From NCBI GenBank assembly GCA_050181465.1, contig JBFXDD010000006.1, forward strand, positions 1 through 64,000: a stretch of DNA of 64,000 nt, written 5' to 3'. Below are positions 24,125 to 34,200 of this stretch, piece by piece. Under the pieces are notes generated by a model, which was given only the letters and a program-made list of their open reading frames with translations, ran no database searches and was not told the origin of the DNA. The stretch is from JACRLW01 sp050181465. Lineage in GTDB: Bacteria > Planctomycetota > UBA1135 > UBA2386. Both the position numbers and the translations under genes were made by a program. Positions within the stretch are counted from its first letter, which is position 1; every line of letters begins with the position of its first letter.

Positions 24125-24816
24125 TCAGCAATTCCCGACAGCACGGCGGCGAGTTCCTCGCTCACTGCCAATCGCATGTCGTCGAAGCCTTCGGTCCATC
24201 TGCGGCACTCGTCGCGTTCGTGCCGTACGCGAGGGCCGATCACGACGACTACGCCGCGATCGCCACGGCAGCGTTCGCGCGCATGGGCTACACGTGTCGT
24301 TCGGTTCACGCGACGACGGACCCGCACGCACTGCTCGCAGAGGCGCGCGCGGTATTCGTCGGCGGCGGGAACACGTTTCGATTGCTCGCGCGGTGCCAGC
24401 AGTCTGGACTCCTCGACGCCATCCGCCGACGTGTCCGCGAGGGGCTGGTCTACTCGGGCGCGAGTGCGGGCGCCAATCTCGCATGTCCGACGATCAAGAC
24501 GACCAACGACATGCCGATCGTCATGCCGCGCGACTTCTCAGCTCTCGGGCTGATTCCGTTCCAGATCAATCCGCACTACCTCGATCCCGATCTGAGTTCG
24601 ACGCACATGGGCGAGACTCGGCCTCAGCGCATCGCCGAGTTCCACGAGGAGAATTCCACGACGGTCGTCGGGCTGCGCGAAGGCGGCGTCTTGCGAGTCC
24701 GGGATGGCCGGCTCACGGTTCTCGGTGCGCCGAGCCTGCGCATCTTCGAGCGAGGTCGACCGGCACGCGAGATCGCGGCCGGAGCGGAAGCCTCCTTCCT
24801 GCTGGCGTCTGAGTGA
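24103..24816 (+). CDS. pepE: Peptidase E, aspartyl dipeptidase (S51)
   Basis: At 237 aa it is close to the 229 of the E. coli enzyme, which cleaves Asp-X dipeptides. VFVGGGNTFRLL and YSGASAGANLACPTIKTTNDMPIV hold the nucleophilic serine (S121) and the aspartate (D136). 'FQINPHYLDP' holds the histidine (H158), matching the Ser-Asp-His arrangement of the family. Being a class I glutamine amidotransferase-like fold, it could be confused with cyanophycinase, but the NDMPIV segment and length fit PepE. The start at 24103 overlaps the end of dus, suggesting co-translation. Confidence 0.93.
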   Translation: MSVHALLISNSRQHGGEFLAHCQSHVVEAFGPSAALVAFVPYARADHDDYAAIATAAFARMGYTCRSVHATTDPHALLAEARAVFVGGGNTFRLLARCQQSGLLDAIRRRVREGLVYSGASAGANLACPTIKTTNDMPIVMPRDFSALGLIPFQINPHYLDPDLSSTHMGETRPQRIAEFHEENSTTVVGLREGGVLRVRDGRLTVLGAPSLRIFERGRPAREIAAGAEASFLLASE

Positions 24817-25054
24817 TCTCCGACGAGTCAGCGGTCGAGCGCGGCGCTCTCCGCGCACCATGCCGCCCGTCGTTCGCTCCCGCGTATTCGTGACCTGATC
24901 GCAGCGGTTGTAGCACTCACACCGGGACTCCTCGGTTGTCGAGGCGGCGGCCGAGGTGGCGAAAGTCGGCGACTGGGCTAGCGTTTCCATTCTGCCCTGT
25001 TGCGCTCGAGGCCGAGTCTTCGTCCCGGGCAATCATTCCCTGAGCCATTCAACC

Positions 25055-26758
25055 ATGACATCCCTTTCCGCGCTCCGCGCGCTCTCCCTCACGGGCGGCC
25101 TGCTCGCCTCGATGAGTCTCGCGTCCGCCCAGTGCTTCGAGCAGAACTTCGGTTCCTTGCTCGGCACCGGCGACGACACCGTTTTCGCGATCCAGCCGAT
25201 CGGCTTCGCGTTCCCTCTCGGCGGCACCACCTATACCGACGTGCACGTGAGCACGAACGGCTTCTTCTACCTGTCGAACGCGGGTACGCCCGCACCGGGT
25301 AGCAGCGGCTGCTGCACGGGCAGTTCCTCGACCATGCTGGCCGGCAGTCCTCGGATCGCGCCGTGGTGGCATGATCTGAACGTCATTGCTCCGGGCGGCG
25401 TCTACCTCAACTCCAGCGCGACCCGAACGGTCATCACCTGGCATCGGGTCGTCGAGTTCGGCAACTCGACCCAGCTCACCTTCCAGGTACAGATCTTCCC
25501 GGATGGCGATGTCGTGATGTACTTCGACAACGCGGTGCTCGTGCGGACGTCAGGTAACTGCCTCACCGGCCTGTCGGCGGGTGGCGGTGCAGCGGATCCT
25601 GGTGTGGCCGACCTGTCGGCGGGCTCGGTGGGTGGCACGTTGCCGTCCGCGTACGAGCTGTTCAACACGTCGCCACAGATCTTCGACCTTGCCAATCTGG
25701 CGGTCACTTTCGATGCCAACGGCCTCGGCGGCTACGACATCTCAGGAGCGCCGTGCATCCCCGGCAGTTCGGCCACCTACGGAGTCGGCTGCCCTGGTCC
25801 GTGGGCCGGGTATGAGCAGTTCACCAGCGGCATCGACCTCAACGGTGGAGCGATCCACTTCTTCCCCAACGGCGCCGGTGGTTACCAGATCACTGCATGC
25901 AATGCGTGCTTCTACAACAACTTTGGTGCGGACCTGGCCCTGGGCGATGACGACTTGGCAGTCGGCTTGAACCTCGGCTTCAGCTTCCCCTACGCCGGCA
26001 CGAACACGACGGCGATCGATGCCTGCTCCAACGGTTTCGTCTGGCTGCAAACCGGTGTGTCGACGGGCACGGACTTCTCCGAGTCCGTTATTGAATTGCT
26101 GTCGGAGGCCGATCGCATCGCGGTGAGTTGGGACGACTACAACCCAGGCGCGGCGGGCTCCGTGCACTTCAACGCCCTGCCCGGTGTTGCGGTTGTGACC
26201 TGGAACGGCGTGACCGAATTCAATGCCGGCAACAGCAACACCTTCCAGCTCCAGCTCTACCCGGACGGCAGCTTCGTCATCGCTCACCAGAACGTCGTGA
26301 ATCTCGATGCCCTCGTCGGCTGGGCAGCCGGAGCTCCGGGCGCCGGAAGCGCGCTTGACCTGAGCGCGAACCCGCAGGACACCGGCGCGGTGGGTGCTCC
26401 GATGACGCACGGTGCGCTCAACAACAGCCGTCCGATCCTCGGTCAGCTCTTCAACGTCGTCTTCGACGGGATCCCCGCCGGGGTCACCGACGTCGCTTGG
26501 CTGCTGGGCTTCACCCAGACCAACCTGCCGCTGGGGAGCTTTGGCGCACCGGGCTGCAGCCTGCTTCACAGCAACGACCTCGCGTGGGTCGGTACTACCG
26601 CCACCACCGGGCCGGTGGCCGGGAGCCTCGGCCTCGGCAACGATCCGGTCTTGCTGGGCTTGAGCATCCAGTCGCAGGGCCTCGCCCTGGTGCCGGGAAT
26701 CAACGCGCTGGGTCTGGTCGTCAGCAACGGCCTGACCATCAATATCGGCGGCTTCTGA
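25055..26758 (+). CDS. Secreted protein with two nidogen-like beta domains
   Basis: A 567-aa exported protein with a signal peptide ('LTGGLLASMSLASAQC'). Two homologous extracellular domains follow. The first (about 25-230) contains 'VHVSTNGFFYLSN' and 'LTFQVQIFPDGDVVMYFDN'; the second (about 275-470) contains 'IDACSNGFVWLQTG' and 'NTFQLQLYPDGSFVIAHQNV'. These resemble the NIDO-type 'N-G-F' and 'Q..[IL][YF].DG' patterns. The last 90 residues (from GSFGAPGCSLLHSN) look like a separate C-terminal module of the kind shared by many planctomycete exoproteins. Cysteines are paired within domains. It stands alone, preceded by 238 bp of non-coding sequence, with a strong hairpin after its stop. Function is unknown; adhesion or cell-surface display is a guess. 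Confidence 0.72.
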   Translation: MTSLSALRALSLTGGLLASMSLASAQCFEQNFGSLLGTGDDTVFAIQPIGFAFPLGGTTYTDVHVSTNGFFYLSNAGTPAPGSSGCCTGSSSTMLAGSPRIAPWWHDLNVIAPGGVYLNSSATRTVITWHRVVEFGNSTQLTFQVQIFPDGDVVMYFDNAVLVRTSGNCLTGLSAGGGAADPGVADLSAGSVGGTLPSAYELFNTSPQIFDLANLAVTFDANGLGGYDISGAPCIPGSSATYGVGCPGPWAGYEQFTSGIDLNGGAIHFFPNGAGGYQITACNACFYNNFGADLALGDDDLAVGLNLGFSFPYAGTNTTAIDACSNGFVWLQTGVSTGTDFSESVIELLSEADRIAVSWDDYNPGAAGSVHFNALPGVAVVTWNGVTEFNAGNSNTFQLQLYPDGSFVIAHQNVVNLDALVGWAAGAPGAGSALDLSANPQDTGAVGAPMTHGALNNSRPILGQLFNVVFDGIPAGVTDVAWLLGFTQTNLPLGSFGAPGCSLLHSNDLAWVGTTATTGPVAGSLGLGNDPVLLGLSIQSQGLALVPGINALGLVVSNGLTINIGGF

Positions 26759-26771
26759 GTTCGCCGCGCTC

Positions 26772-26804
26772 GCTCAGCGCGCGACGACGAGTCGCGCGCT
26801 GAGC
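26772..26804. terminator. Perfect 14-bp stem, convergent terminator
   Basis: GCTCAGCGCGCGAC (26772-26785) pairs perfectly with GTCGCGCGCTGAGC (26791-26804) around a 5-nt loop. It begins 13 bp after the stop of the plus-strand secreted protein and spans the last codons and stop of the minus-strand DUF6807 gene, so it could end transcription in both directions. There is no T-run on either side. Confidence 0.6.
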
Positions 26805-27985
26805 ACCTTGTGATCGCGCGGCGTCGTTGCCTCCCGACGTTTCGGGTCGCGCTCGCCGCAGTCGAGCACCAAGCGAGTGCGCAAGATCGTCTCCCGACTC
26901 GGCTCGAGCAGAATCCGAGCGGTTGCGCCGAAGCGACCGTACGCGCGGGTCGAGTAGAGCGCGTCGGTGGGCCAGCTCTCATCGAGGGCGTGGGTCACCG
27001 TGACCGCATGTCCTGCCACCTCGACCTTCACCTGCGCGAACCGGCACTCGGCCCAGACGTCGTTGCCGCGATCGACTGCACCCGGATCGAGCGAATAGAC
27101 CGTCGCCGCCGCGCGATCGTGGACTTCTTGTGCCAGCCGCAACTGCACTCCCGCGTGCTGCGGATCACCGTCGAGCACGACGTCGACGGCGATTGCGCTG
27201 GCCAGCCCGACCTCCACATCGAAGACGGTCAGCAGCGGTGACACGCACCACGTCGTGAGTGCGCGGCGCTCCGCCACGATCGCTCGATCGTCGGCGTCGC
27301 GCCACTCGATGAGGTCGACGGATTCCGCGAAGCAGGGCGTGCGTCGACTCGAACCGCCGATGCGCTGCTGGTGCACGCCCTCGCGGCAGTGCCAGAAGTC
27401 GTAGCTCTTGCGTTCTGCGCGAGTCTGATTCCAACCGACGAAGAGTCCACGGTGGTGGGGGAAGTCGCCGCCGGCACCCTTGGTGATCAGGGTCCGGCCG
27501 TCACTCGCGAAGATCTCGTGATAGGGCTTGTAGGTGGCCTCGAAGTCGACGGGGTCGAAGCGGGCACGACGGCGCCAGACCCGCCGACCGAGGTGTTGCA
27601 GTTCGGCGTCGCCGTCGGTGCCGAGCGGTCGAAGCTCGAACGGGCTGGGAGCTTGCCAATCCGGGGCGACCGTTGCGCGCAACACGACGTTGCCGGCGCG
27701 GAGACTGTCTTCGGCGATCCATCGCAGGCGACCGCGGGGGTTGCCGTCCTCGGTGGGGGACGCGGGATCGATGACGAGCCAATTGCCGTCTTCCGTCCGC
27801 GCGACCAGAGGCAACGGGGCCAGTCCGCTCGGCGTCGTGCACAGGACCTCGATCGGCCCGGCGGCAAGGTCGGTGCCCAGCTCGAGTCGTAGTTCGAGTT
27901 CGGTGGCGGCTTGTGAAGCGCACGGAATACCTGTCACCACGCCCATCCATGCGGAGACCCAGCCTATCGGGGTTCGTCTAACCAT
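26774..27985 (-). CDS. DUF6807 (PmoA-like) family exported protein
   Basis: A 403-aa protein with a weak N-terminal leader ('IGWVSAWMGVVTGIPCASQ'). The body contains the family hallmark 'YKPYHEIFASDGRTLITKGAGGDFPHHRGLFVGWNQT' (residues ~150-187), with the D-F-P-H-H-R-G motif. These proteins, once annotated as methane oxygenase PmoA, are common in Planctomycetota; they adopt a beta-sandwich and their reaction is not established. The ATG at 27985 overlaps the end of the serine-hydrolase gene, making this the last gene of the minus-strand operon. Its final codons lie within a 14-bp inverted repeat that doubles as a terminator. Confidence 0.8.
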   Translation of the reverse strand: MVRRTPIGWVSAWMGVVTGIPCASQAATELELRLELGTDLAAGPIEVLCTTPSGLAPLPLVARTEDGNWLVIDPASPTEDGNPRGRLRWIAEDSLRAGNVVLRATVAPDWQAPSPFELRPLGTDGDAELQHLGRRVWRRRARFDPVDFEATYKPYHEIFASDGRTLITKGAGGDFPHHRGLFVGWNQTRAERKSYDFWHCREGVHQQRIGGSSRRTPCFAESVDLIEWRDADDRAIVAERRALTTWCVSPLLTVFDVEVGLASAIAVDVVLDGDPQHAGVQLRLAQEVHDRAAATVYSLDPGAVDRGNDVWAECRFAQVKVEVAGHAVTVTHALDESWPTDALYSTRAYGRFGATARILLEPSRETILRTRLVLDCGERDPKRREATTPRDHKVLSARLVVAR

Positions 27986-29549
27986 CGCGGCGGAACACGA
28001 TACGTTCGGCACCGTGCTCGAGTCGAAGGGTCGCTCGTGATCCGGTTCCGTCCAGCCGCAGGTCCATGCGCTCGAGTCCGCCGCGACAGGCGGCGTCGAA
28101 GTGATGCTGTGTCCGCCAGCGAAGCTCGAGCCGATGCCCGGCCGTGACCCCCGAAAGGGGCGGCGAGACTCTTGTCGCATCTGCGTGCGGCGTCGATACC
28201 CGGTGGTGTCGCAGGCCGTTCTTGGTGAATGCGGCGACGATCCACTCGTCGCCGACCGCGCCGAGGTCGGCGAGGGCCAACCGTTGCGCATCCCGCAGCT
28301 CCGGTGCTCGACGCAGCGCGCGCAACCCGCGCTCGGCAACGACGAGGCGTTGACGATCCGCTGGGTCGAAGTCGAGGGCCAGGGCCCTCGCACCGAACAA
28401 CTCCACGATCCAGCGGCCGTCGATCCCCCGGATTCGAAGCACGGCGTCGTCGCTCGACCAAGTCCCGAGCCACGCCTCCTCGAGGCTCGTCGGCGGTGTC
28501 ATCGCGAACAAGGCGGTCTCGAGACCATGGACCATCGCGTGCAGCCGGTAGTCTTCGTTGGCCAGGACGAGGATCAACGAGTCGTCATCCGGATAGCGGG
28601 CGAACCAACATTGGAAGCCTGGGATCGATCCGCTGTGCCACTGGCGGCGACGCTCGCGTGCGTCCCGGCGCGTGAACAACCCACCGGCGTAATCGCGTTC
28701 GAACGGTGCGAGAAGCCGCTCGCGGAGTGCGCGGGAGAAACGGCGACCGTCGTCCAGCGCCAGATGCCACCGCAGTAGGTCGCTCGGCGTCGACAGGACG
28801 CCGACCGCACCGCGATGATTCCAGTCATAGGTCCAATCCAGAGCGGTGCGATCGGAGAGGTTTCCGCGCCGAGCCGGTCGAGAGGTGTCCTCCTCGCTCC
28901 GCCGTTCACCGAGAAAGCGAGTGGCGGTCAGTCGAGCGGGACGGAACACCTCGCGAGCGACGAAGGCCTCGAAGCGCTCGTTCGCGACCACTTCGACGAT
29001 CGCGGCGAGAACCCCGTAGCCCGCATTGCTGTAGGTCGCGCGCTCCCCGGCGCCTCCACTGCGGGTTTGCAGCCACAGCGCATCGAGCCAGCGATCGCGA
29101 TCCTCGCTGATCTCGGTGGGGAAGTCCGTCGACAGGAGCAGGCCCGATGTGTGCGCCAGCAGGTTCTCCACGCGGATGTCGCGGAGCGCCGAGGGGATCT
29201 CGGGAAAGAACCGATCGAGCCGATCGTGGAGCGACAAGCGACCGCGCTCCCACAGCCGCAGGATCGCGGCGGCGGTGAATTGCTTGCTGATCGAGGCAAT
29301 GTCGAACAGCGTGTTCGCATCGGGCGGTGCGCCGTCCATCGTCGCGGTGCCGCGAAAGTCCTCGAACACCTTCGTGCCGTCGCGCACCACGAGGACGGCG
29401 CCGAAGTAGCGTTCCTCGGCGGCCTGGGCGATCGCCGCACGCAAGGGGTTCGGATCGGGCACCGGAACCTCGACTCCGGTCTGCGCGATCGACTCGCCGC
29501 GGCACCAGACTACGCAGCAGGCGATGACTGCCGGGAGCCCTGGCCTCAC
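27978..29549 (-). CDS. Secreted beta-lactamase-family serine hydrolase
   Basis: A 523-aa protein. A short hydrophobic leader with cysteines ('LPAVIACCVVWCRG') precedes the PF00144 catalytic domain (about 30-360). That domain has S86-I-S-K89 in FDIASISKQFT, Y173-S-N175 in ATYSNAGYG and H305-S-G307 in QWHSGSIPG, the three active-site motifs of class C-like serine hydrolases and DD-peptidases. About 150 C-terminal residues form a beta-rich extra domain ('LGTWSSDDAVLRIRGIDG'), as in esterase/aminohydrolase relatives. Substrate is unknown. The GTG at 29549 overlaps the solute-binding-protein stop as GTGA, so the two are coupled. Confidence 0.88.
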   Translation of the reverse strand: MRPGLPAVIACCVVWCRGESIAQTGVEVPVPDPNPLRAAIAQAAEERYFGAVLVVRDGTKVFEDFRGTATMDGAPPDANTLFDIASISKQFTAAAILRLWERGRLSLHDRLDRFFPEIPSALRDIRVENLLAHTSGLLLSTDFPTEISEDRDRWLDALWLQTRSGGAGERATYSNAGYGVLAAIVEVVANERFEAFVAREVFRPARLTATRFLGERRSEEDTSRPARRGNLSDRTALDWTYDWNHRGAVGVLSTPSDLLRWHLALDDGRRFSRALRERLLAPFERDYAGGLFTRRDARERRRQWHSGSIPGFQCWFARYPDDDSLILVLANEDYRLHAMVHGLETALFAMTPPTSLEEAWLGTWSSDDAVLRIRGIDGRWIVELFGARALALDFDPADRQRLVVAERGLRALRRAPELRDAQRLALADLGAVGDEWIVAAFTKNGLRHHRVSTPHADATRVSPPLSGVTAGHRLELRWRTQHHFDAACRGGLERMDLRLDGTGSRATLRLEHGAERIVFRRDG

Positions 29550-31237
29550 TTCGTGCCGACTCCGATCTGCTCGCCCGGCTCGACCCACCAGCTCTCGGGG
29601 AACAAGCCACGCTGGCCCGGTTCCGCATCGCGGAAGCGACGGTGAACGAGAACTTCCACCATCGGGCTCACGATATCGCTGTTGGGCTGAGAGCGCAGCC
29701 GATGGATGCGCAGACTGCGTCGTGCGGCCATCCGATCCGCAATGGACTCCGCGGCTCGCTCGGCCAGCCGCAACTCTTCGGCACGAGCGTCTTTCCAACG
29801 CGACAATCCCATGATGCCCTCGATCGAATCCACCCCCGCGCCGATGCCGGCGTTGTAGTCGAGTCGGATCGCGCCTTGGAAGTCGCCTTCGTCGAGACGG
29901 GCGTACATGGTCGCGTAGTCGAGCTGCATCGGCACCAGCTCGACATTGCATCGTTCGGCCTCGGGGATCGCGAGATCGATGATTCGCCGCAGTGCGGGGG
30001 ACTCCTTCGCACACAGGATCTCGATGCGGAGTCGGCGGCCGTCGGGACCACAACCGACAGCTTCGAGCAGTTCGACGGCGCGATCGAGGTCGAAGCGAGT
30101 CGCGTCTCTACAGGCTGCGGCGATCTCCGCGTCGGTGGATTCGCAGTCCGGCGGGAGGCTCGCCAGCGAGTGATAGAGGTCGTCGACGATTCGCTGGCGA
30201 TCGAACATGTGGCCCAGAGCGATGCGAACCTTCGGCACCTGCAGTTCAGGATCCTCGCAGTTCCACACGACATCTACCGCGCGAATCTGCGGAGGCGCGT
30301 AGGCCAGTCGACGATAAGCGCGGCCGATGTTCTCGTGATCCTGCGCGATCTTGGCCAAGTCCGCTCCGGCGCCCGAGGTGAACCAATCGATCGACTCGCT
30401 CATCAGCAGCGCGAGGCGAGTCGTCTCTTCGGTAATGAAGCGGTGCTGAAACCCCGCCAGGTTCCACGCGCGCGGCATGGCGCTTCGGTGCCAGGCGAAG
30501 CGATTCTGAACCAGGTTCAGGTGGCTTCCCGCCACCCAGTCGTCCGAACCGTCGGCCCGCTTCGCGATCCGGTAGGGGCCCGTGCCGGGTCCCGATCCCC
30601 GCACGTTTGCGACCGCGCGCGCCAGTGCGGCGAGGTCACTACCGTCGATGCCGGTCTCGCTCAGGAACCAACTCCGCTGGGCGATGCGGAACAGACTGCC
30701 GAGTTCGAGAACGGAGCCTTCATCGAGGCCGGGATCGTCAACGACGATCTCCCGATCTCCGACCGCTTCGAGGTGCTTCGTCGCAGCGATGGCAACTGCC
30801 ATGTCGCTCTTCGGTTGGAGCTCCGGCTGTCGCGCGATCGCGATGGTGAACTCGAGGTCTTCGCCGCGCACCGGCTGACCGTCCGCGAAGCGCAGATCCG
30901 GACGCAGCAGAAAGTGCCATCGACCGTCCTTCGGATCGCGGTGCCAGGACTCAGCATCCGCTGCGCGGGGTTCACCGGTGCGAGGATCCTGATCGAGGAG
31001 CGCGCCGTGCGTGAACGTGAGCACGTAACGGAGAGCGCCGGCATCGACCGTGGTGAACGGATTGATGCTCGGGAGATCGGGCATCGCGCTGCGATAGAAA
31101 TCCCCCTGCGGCAGTTCGCGCGATCGATCGAGATCGACCGCGATCGTTGCCGACGGGGCGTCGCGATCGACGACCAGGATTCCCAGCCCGACGATCGCCG
31201 CGACGGCGACGGCACCGAGCACCACGAGAGACCGCAT
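29546..31237 (-). CDS. Family 5 extracytoplasmic solute-binding protein, membrane-anchored
   Basis: A 563-aa protein. An uncleaved-looking N-terminal helix ('SLVVLGAVAVAAIVGLGILVVD') is followed by a SBP_bac_5 (peptide/opine-binding, DppA/OppA-like) fold. Visible are 'YVLTFTHGALLDQDPRTGEPRAADAESW', 'GRWHFLLRPDLRFADGQPVRGEDLEFTI', 'GTGPYRI' and 'VRIALGHMFDRQRIVDDLYHSLASLPP'. There are no ABC permease or ATPase genes nearby, so it is an orphan. Being 18 bp after a kinase/sigma54 regulator and coupled to a serine hydrolase suggests ligand capture for signalling, which is inference. The start is the ATG at 31237. Confidence 0.85.
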   Translation of the reverse strand: MRSLVVLGAVAVAAIVGLGILVVDRDAPSATIAVDLDRSRELPQGDFYRSAMPDLPSINPFTTVDAGALRYVLTFTHGALLDQDPRTGEPRAADAESWHRDPKDGRWHFLLRPDLRFADGQPVRGEDLEFTIAIARQPELQPKSDMAVAIAATKHLEAVGDREIVVDDPGLDEGSVLELGSLFRIAQRSWFLSETGIDGSDLAALARAVANVRGSGPGTGPYRIAKRADGSDDWVAGSHLNLVQNRFAWHRSAMPRAWNLAGFQHRFITEETTRLALLMSESIDWFTSGAGADLAKIAQDHENIGRAYRRLAYAPPQIRAVDVVWNCEDPELQVPKVRIALGHMFDRQRIVDDLYHSLASLPPDCESTDAEIAAACRDATRFDLDRAVELLEAVGCGPDGRRLRIEILCAKESPALRRIIDLAIPEAERCNVELVPMQLDYATMYARLDEGDFQGAIRLDYNAGIGAGVDSIEGIMGLSRWKDARAEELRLAERAAESIADRMAARRSLRIHRLRSQPNSDIVSPMVEVLVHRRFRDAEPGQRGLFPESWWVEPGEQIGVGTK

Positions 31238-31255
31238 GGTGCGCCATCGTAGCGG

Positions 31256-34200
31256 TCAGCGCTCGTCGAAGCTGCCCGGCGCCGGACGGTCGACCTCCTC
31301 GCGGCGCAGCTTCTCGTAGAGAGCGGTTCGCGAGATCTGAAGCAACTTCGCCGCGGCGGACTTGTCGCCCCCCGTCGCGCGCAGTGCCGCGTGCAAGGTG
31401 CGGTAGATCGCCTCGTTCAACGGCAAGGCGGGCCAGCGGTCGCGCGGGGGTGTGTCCGCGGCGGCCGTCGAAGTCGTGCTCCTAGCGGTCGGCAACTCGG
31501 TGAGATCGAGAACCTCGCCGTCGGACAACAGGAAGGAACGCTCGATCGTATGCTCCAGCTCACGCACGTTGCCGGGCCACGGTGCGCTGCGCAGGAGCGC
31601 CATGCCGCGATCGTCGATGCGAACCGTGCGGCCGTGCTCGCGGACGAGTCGGTCCAGGAACTGGGTCGCGAGCAGTTCGACGTCGCCGAGGCGCTCGCGC
31701 AGGGCGGGCACCGGAATCGTGCCGGCCGCGATGCGGAAGTAGAGATCCTCACGAAACTCGCCTGCGGTCACCAGCGCCGGCAGATCCCGGTGCGTCGCGC
31801 TCACCAGGCGGACGTCGATCGGAATCAGATCGCGGCCGCCCACGCGCCGGATCGATCGCTCCTGCAGTGCTCGCAACAGCTTGGTCTGCATCGGCGCCGG
31901 CATGTCGCCAACCTCGTCGAGGAACAGAGTGCCGCCGCTCGCGAGTTCCATCAGGCCGGCACGGTCGGCATCAGCTCCGGTGAACGCACCCTTGGTGTGA
32001 CCGAACAGCTCGCTCTCCATCAGTTCCGGCGGGATCGCGGAGCAGTTCTCGGAGACGAACGGGCCCGAAGCACGTGCGCTTCGGGCATGCAACTCTCGTG
32101 CGACGAGCTCCTTGCCGGTCCCTGTCTCACCGAACACGAGCACTGCGAGGTCGCTCTTGGCGTAGCGGTCGATCTGCTTGCGCAGCTCCGCCATCGCGGG
32201 ACTCTTGCCGAGTAGCGGCGCGCTGCCGCCGCGCGGCGCTCGTCGTCGCGGCGCGACGTCGCCACGTGCGGCTTCGGTGGCTTCCTGGTCGACGGCCTCC
32301 TCTCGCAGCATGCGCTCGACGGCGATCGCCGCCTGGTCGGCGAGTGCTTCCAACATCTCGGCCTCGTTGGGGCCGAAGGCACCGCTGCGGCCGGCGTGTT
32401 CGACGTAGAGTGCGCCCGCCACACCCGAGGTCGCGCGGAACGGTGCGCACAGTGCACTGCGGACGCGCAGATCGACCACGCTCGGCATGTTCATCAAGTC
32501 GCGGTCGCCGAGCGCGTCCTCTGCCGTCATGGTGCGACGAGCCGACAGTGCCTTGTTCGCCAGCGACCGGCTGAAGGCGCGCTGATCGTCGCTGCCCAAT
32601 CGCGAGGCGAACTCCATCCGCAGCCCGGCGGCGCGCTCGACGAGCAGGTAGCTCGCGCGGGCGCCGGTCACCGTCTCTGCCGCCTCCAGGAGCGACTGCA
32701 CCGCTCGATCGAGATCGCGCTCCGCCGCGAGCCGGCGGTTCACGTTCAAGAAGGTTCGGAACACGCTTCGCGACACGCTGCCGTCGCTCGGTTCGAGATT
32801 CATGGTGGGGACTTCTCGTGGTTTCTCGAGCAACTCTCGCGCGAGCGCGAGTTCTGCCTGGATTCGCTGGTCGGATTCAGCGGCCAGGGCGTCGATCTCG
32901 GCGCGAGCCGCTTCGGCTTGTCCGGCCATGACGAGCGCACGCGCGCGAACCGCGCGGGAGATCTTCGCGGCACCGCCGGCGCCGAGCGATTGGAGTCGTG
33001 GAATCGCTTCGTCCAGCCGTTCGATCGCGGCGTCGACATCGCCGCTTTGAAGCAGCGCGATGCCCAAGTTCGCCGTGGCGGTCCAAGTGCCGCTCGCGTC
33101 TCCGGCGTGCTCGAACAAGGTGCGCGCTCGTCGGAGCTGGTCTCGTGCTTCGACCCCGTCGCCGAGATCCTTGGCGAGGACGCCGAGATTCAGGGCCGCA
33201 GATGCCGACGCGTGGACGTTGCCCAATCGCCGAAAGATCTGCAACGCACGCTCGACTGCGATCTTGGCATTCGCACGGTCGCCTCCGCGACGCAATAGAT
33301 CGCTCTGCGCGATCAAGGTCGCGGCCAGCAGATAGGGCTGCTCATTCTCGTCAATCCGCTCGACCGCGCGCTCGAGCGTCGACTTCGCGACTGCTCCGCG
33401 ACCCGCCGCGCCGAGCAAGACTGCCCGCAGCAGATCGTCGGCCGCTTCGGTGCCGCTCAGTCGCGTCAGCCCCGAGTCGAAGTCGCCGCGAATCCAGTCG
33501 ATGCGCGCGAGCAAGCGCTCACGCTCGTTGACGACATCGGTTTCGCCCGACGTCGCTGTCGTGTTCGCAACGAGCGCGACTGCGGCGTTGAGATTGCCGG
33601 CATCCAGCAGCGCGCGAGCGCGCAACAGTGGGGTGTCGTGGGTGTGCGGAAGTGCGCGCAAGGGTTCGCCCGCGCGCAGCAGTCCGCGGGCAAGCGCGGC
33701 ACGGATCGCGCGTTCCTCGGCCGGCCGCTGCGCGATCGCCTTTCGTGCAAGCGCTTCGGCACGCGCGACGTTCCCGCGGCTCGCGAGTGCGGTGATGGTC
33801 GACGGATCGGTGTCGCGTTCGTCCGCTTCGCCGCCGTCGCGCAGGGCATCGGCGAGGACTTGCTTGCGGCCGACGCTGGCGCTCGGACACGACCAACCGG
33901 CACCGTCCGGCGTGATCCAGCCTGCCGCCGCGAGTCGTCGCAGCCGTGCACTCACGTCGTGGGCGCTCCGCGCGCCGTCGGCGAGCAGCACGTCGGTGAG
34001 GTCGCGCGCCGCTGCGGCCTCGAGGTTCAGCAATCGCGCGAGCGTTGTCGAGATCTGCGCAGATGTCGGCGGCGTGAGCTCGAAGCCGGCGAGCGAGCTG
34101 CCGCCTCGATGGACGTGAACCGCGGTCGCCGTGCGCTCCAACCGGTTGGCACCGTGCAGCGCGCACGCAGCGTGGAACGCTACCGCCTCCCGATCGGCGG

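Noticed and set aside
24103..24816. Cyanophycinase
   Set aside because: Length and the NDMPIV segment match peptidase E, and no cyanophycin synthetase is present.
24817..25054. tRNA or small RNA gene in the gap before the nidogen-like gene
   Set aside because: No cloverleaf, T-loop sequence or strong structured element was found.
29546..31237. Complete peptide ABC importer
   Set aside because: No permease or ATPase genes of the Opp/Dpp type are near; only the binding protein is present.
32396..33298. Plus-strand frames of 200-300 codons opposite the kinase-sigma54 gene
   Set aside because: GC-rich antisense shadows without start context, domains or coding-like composition.
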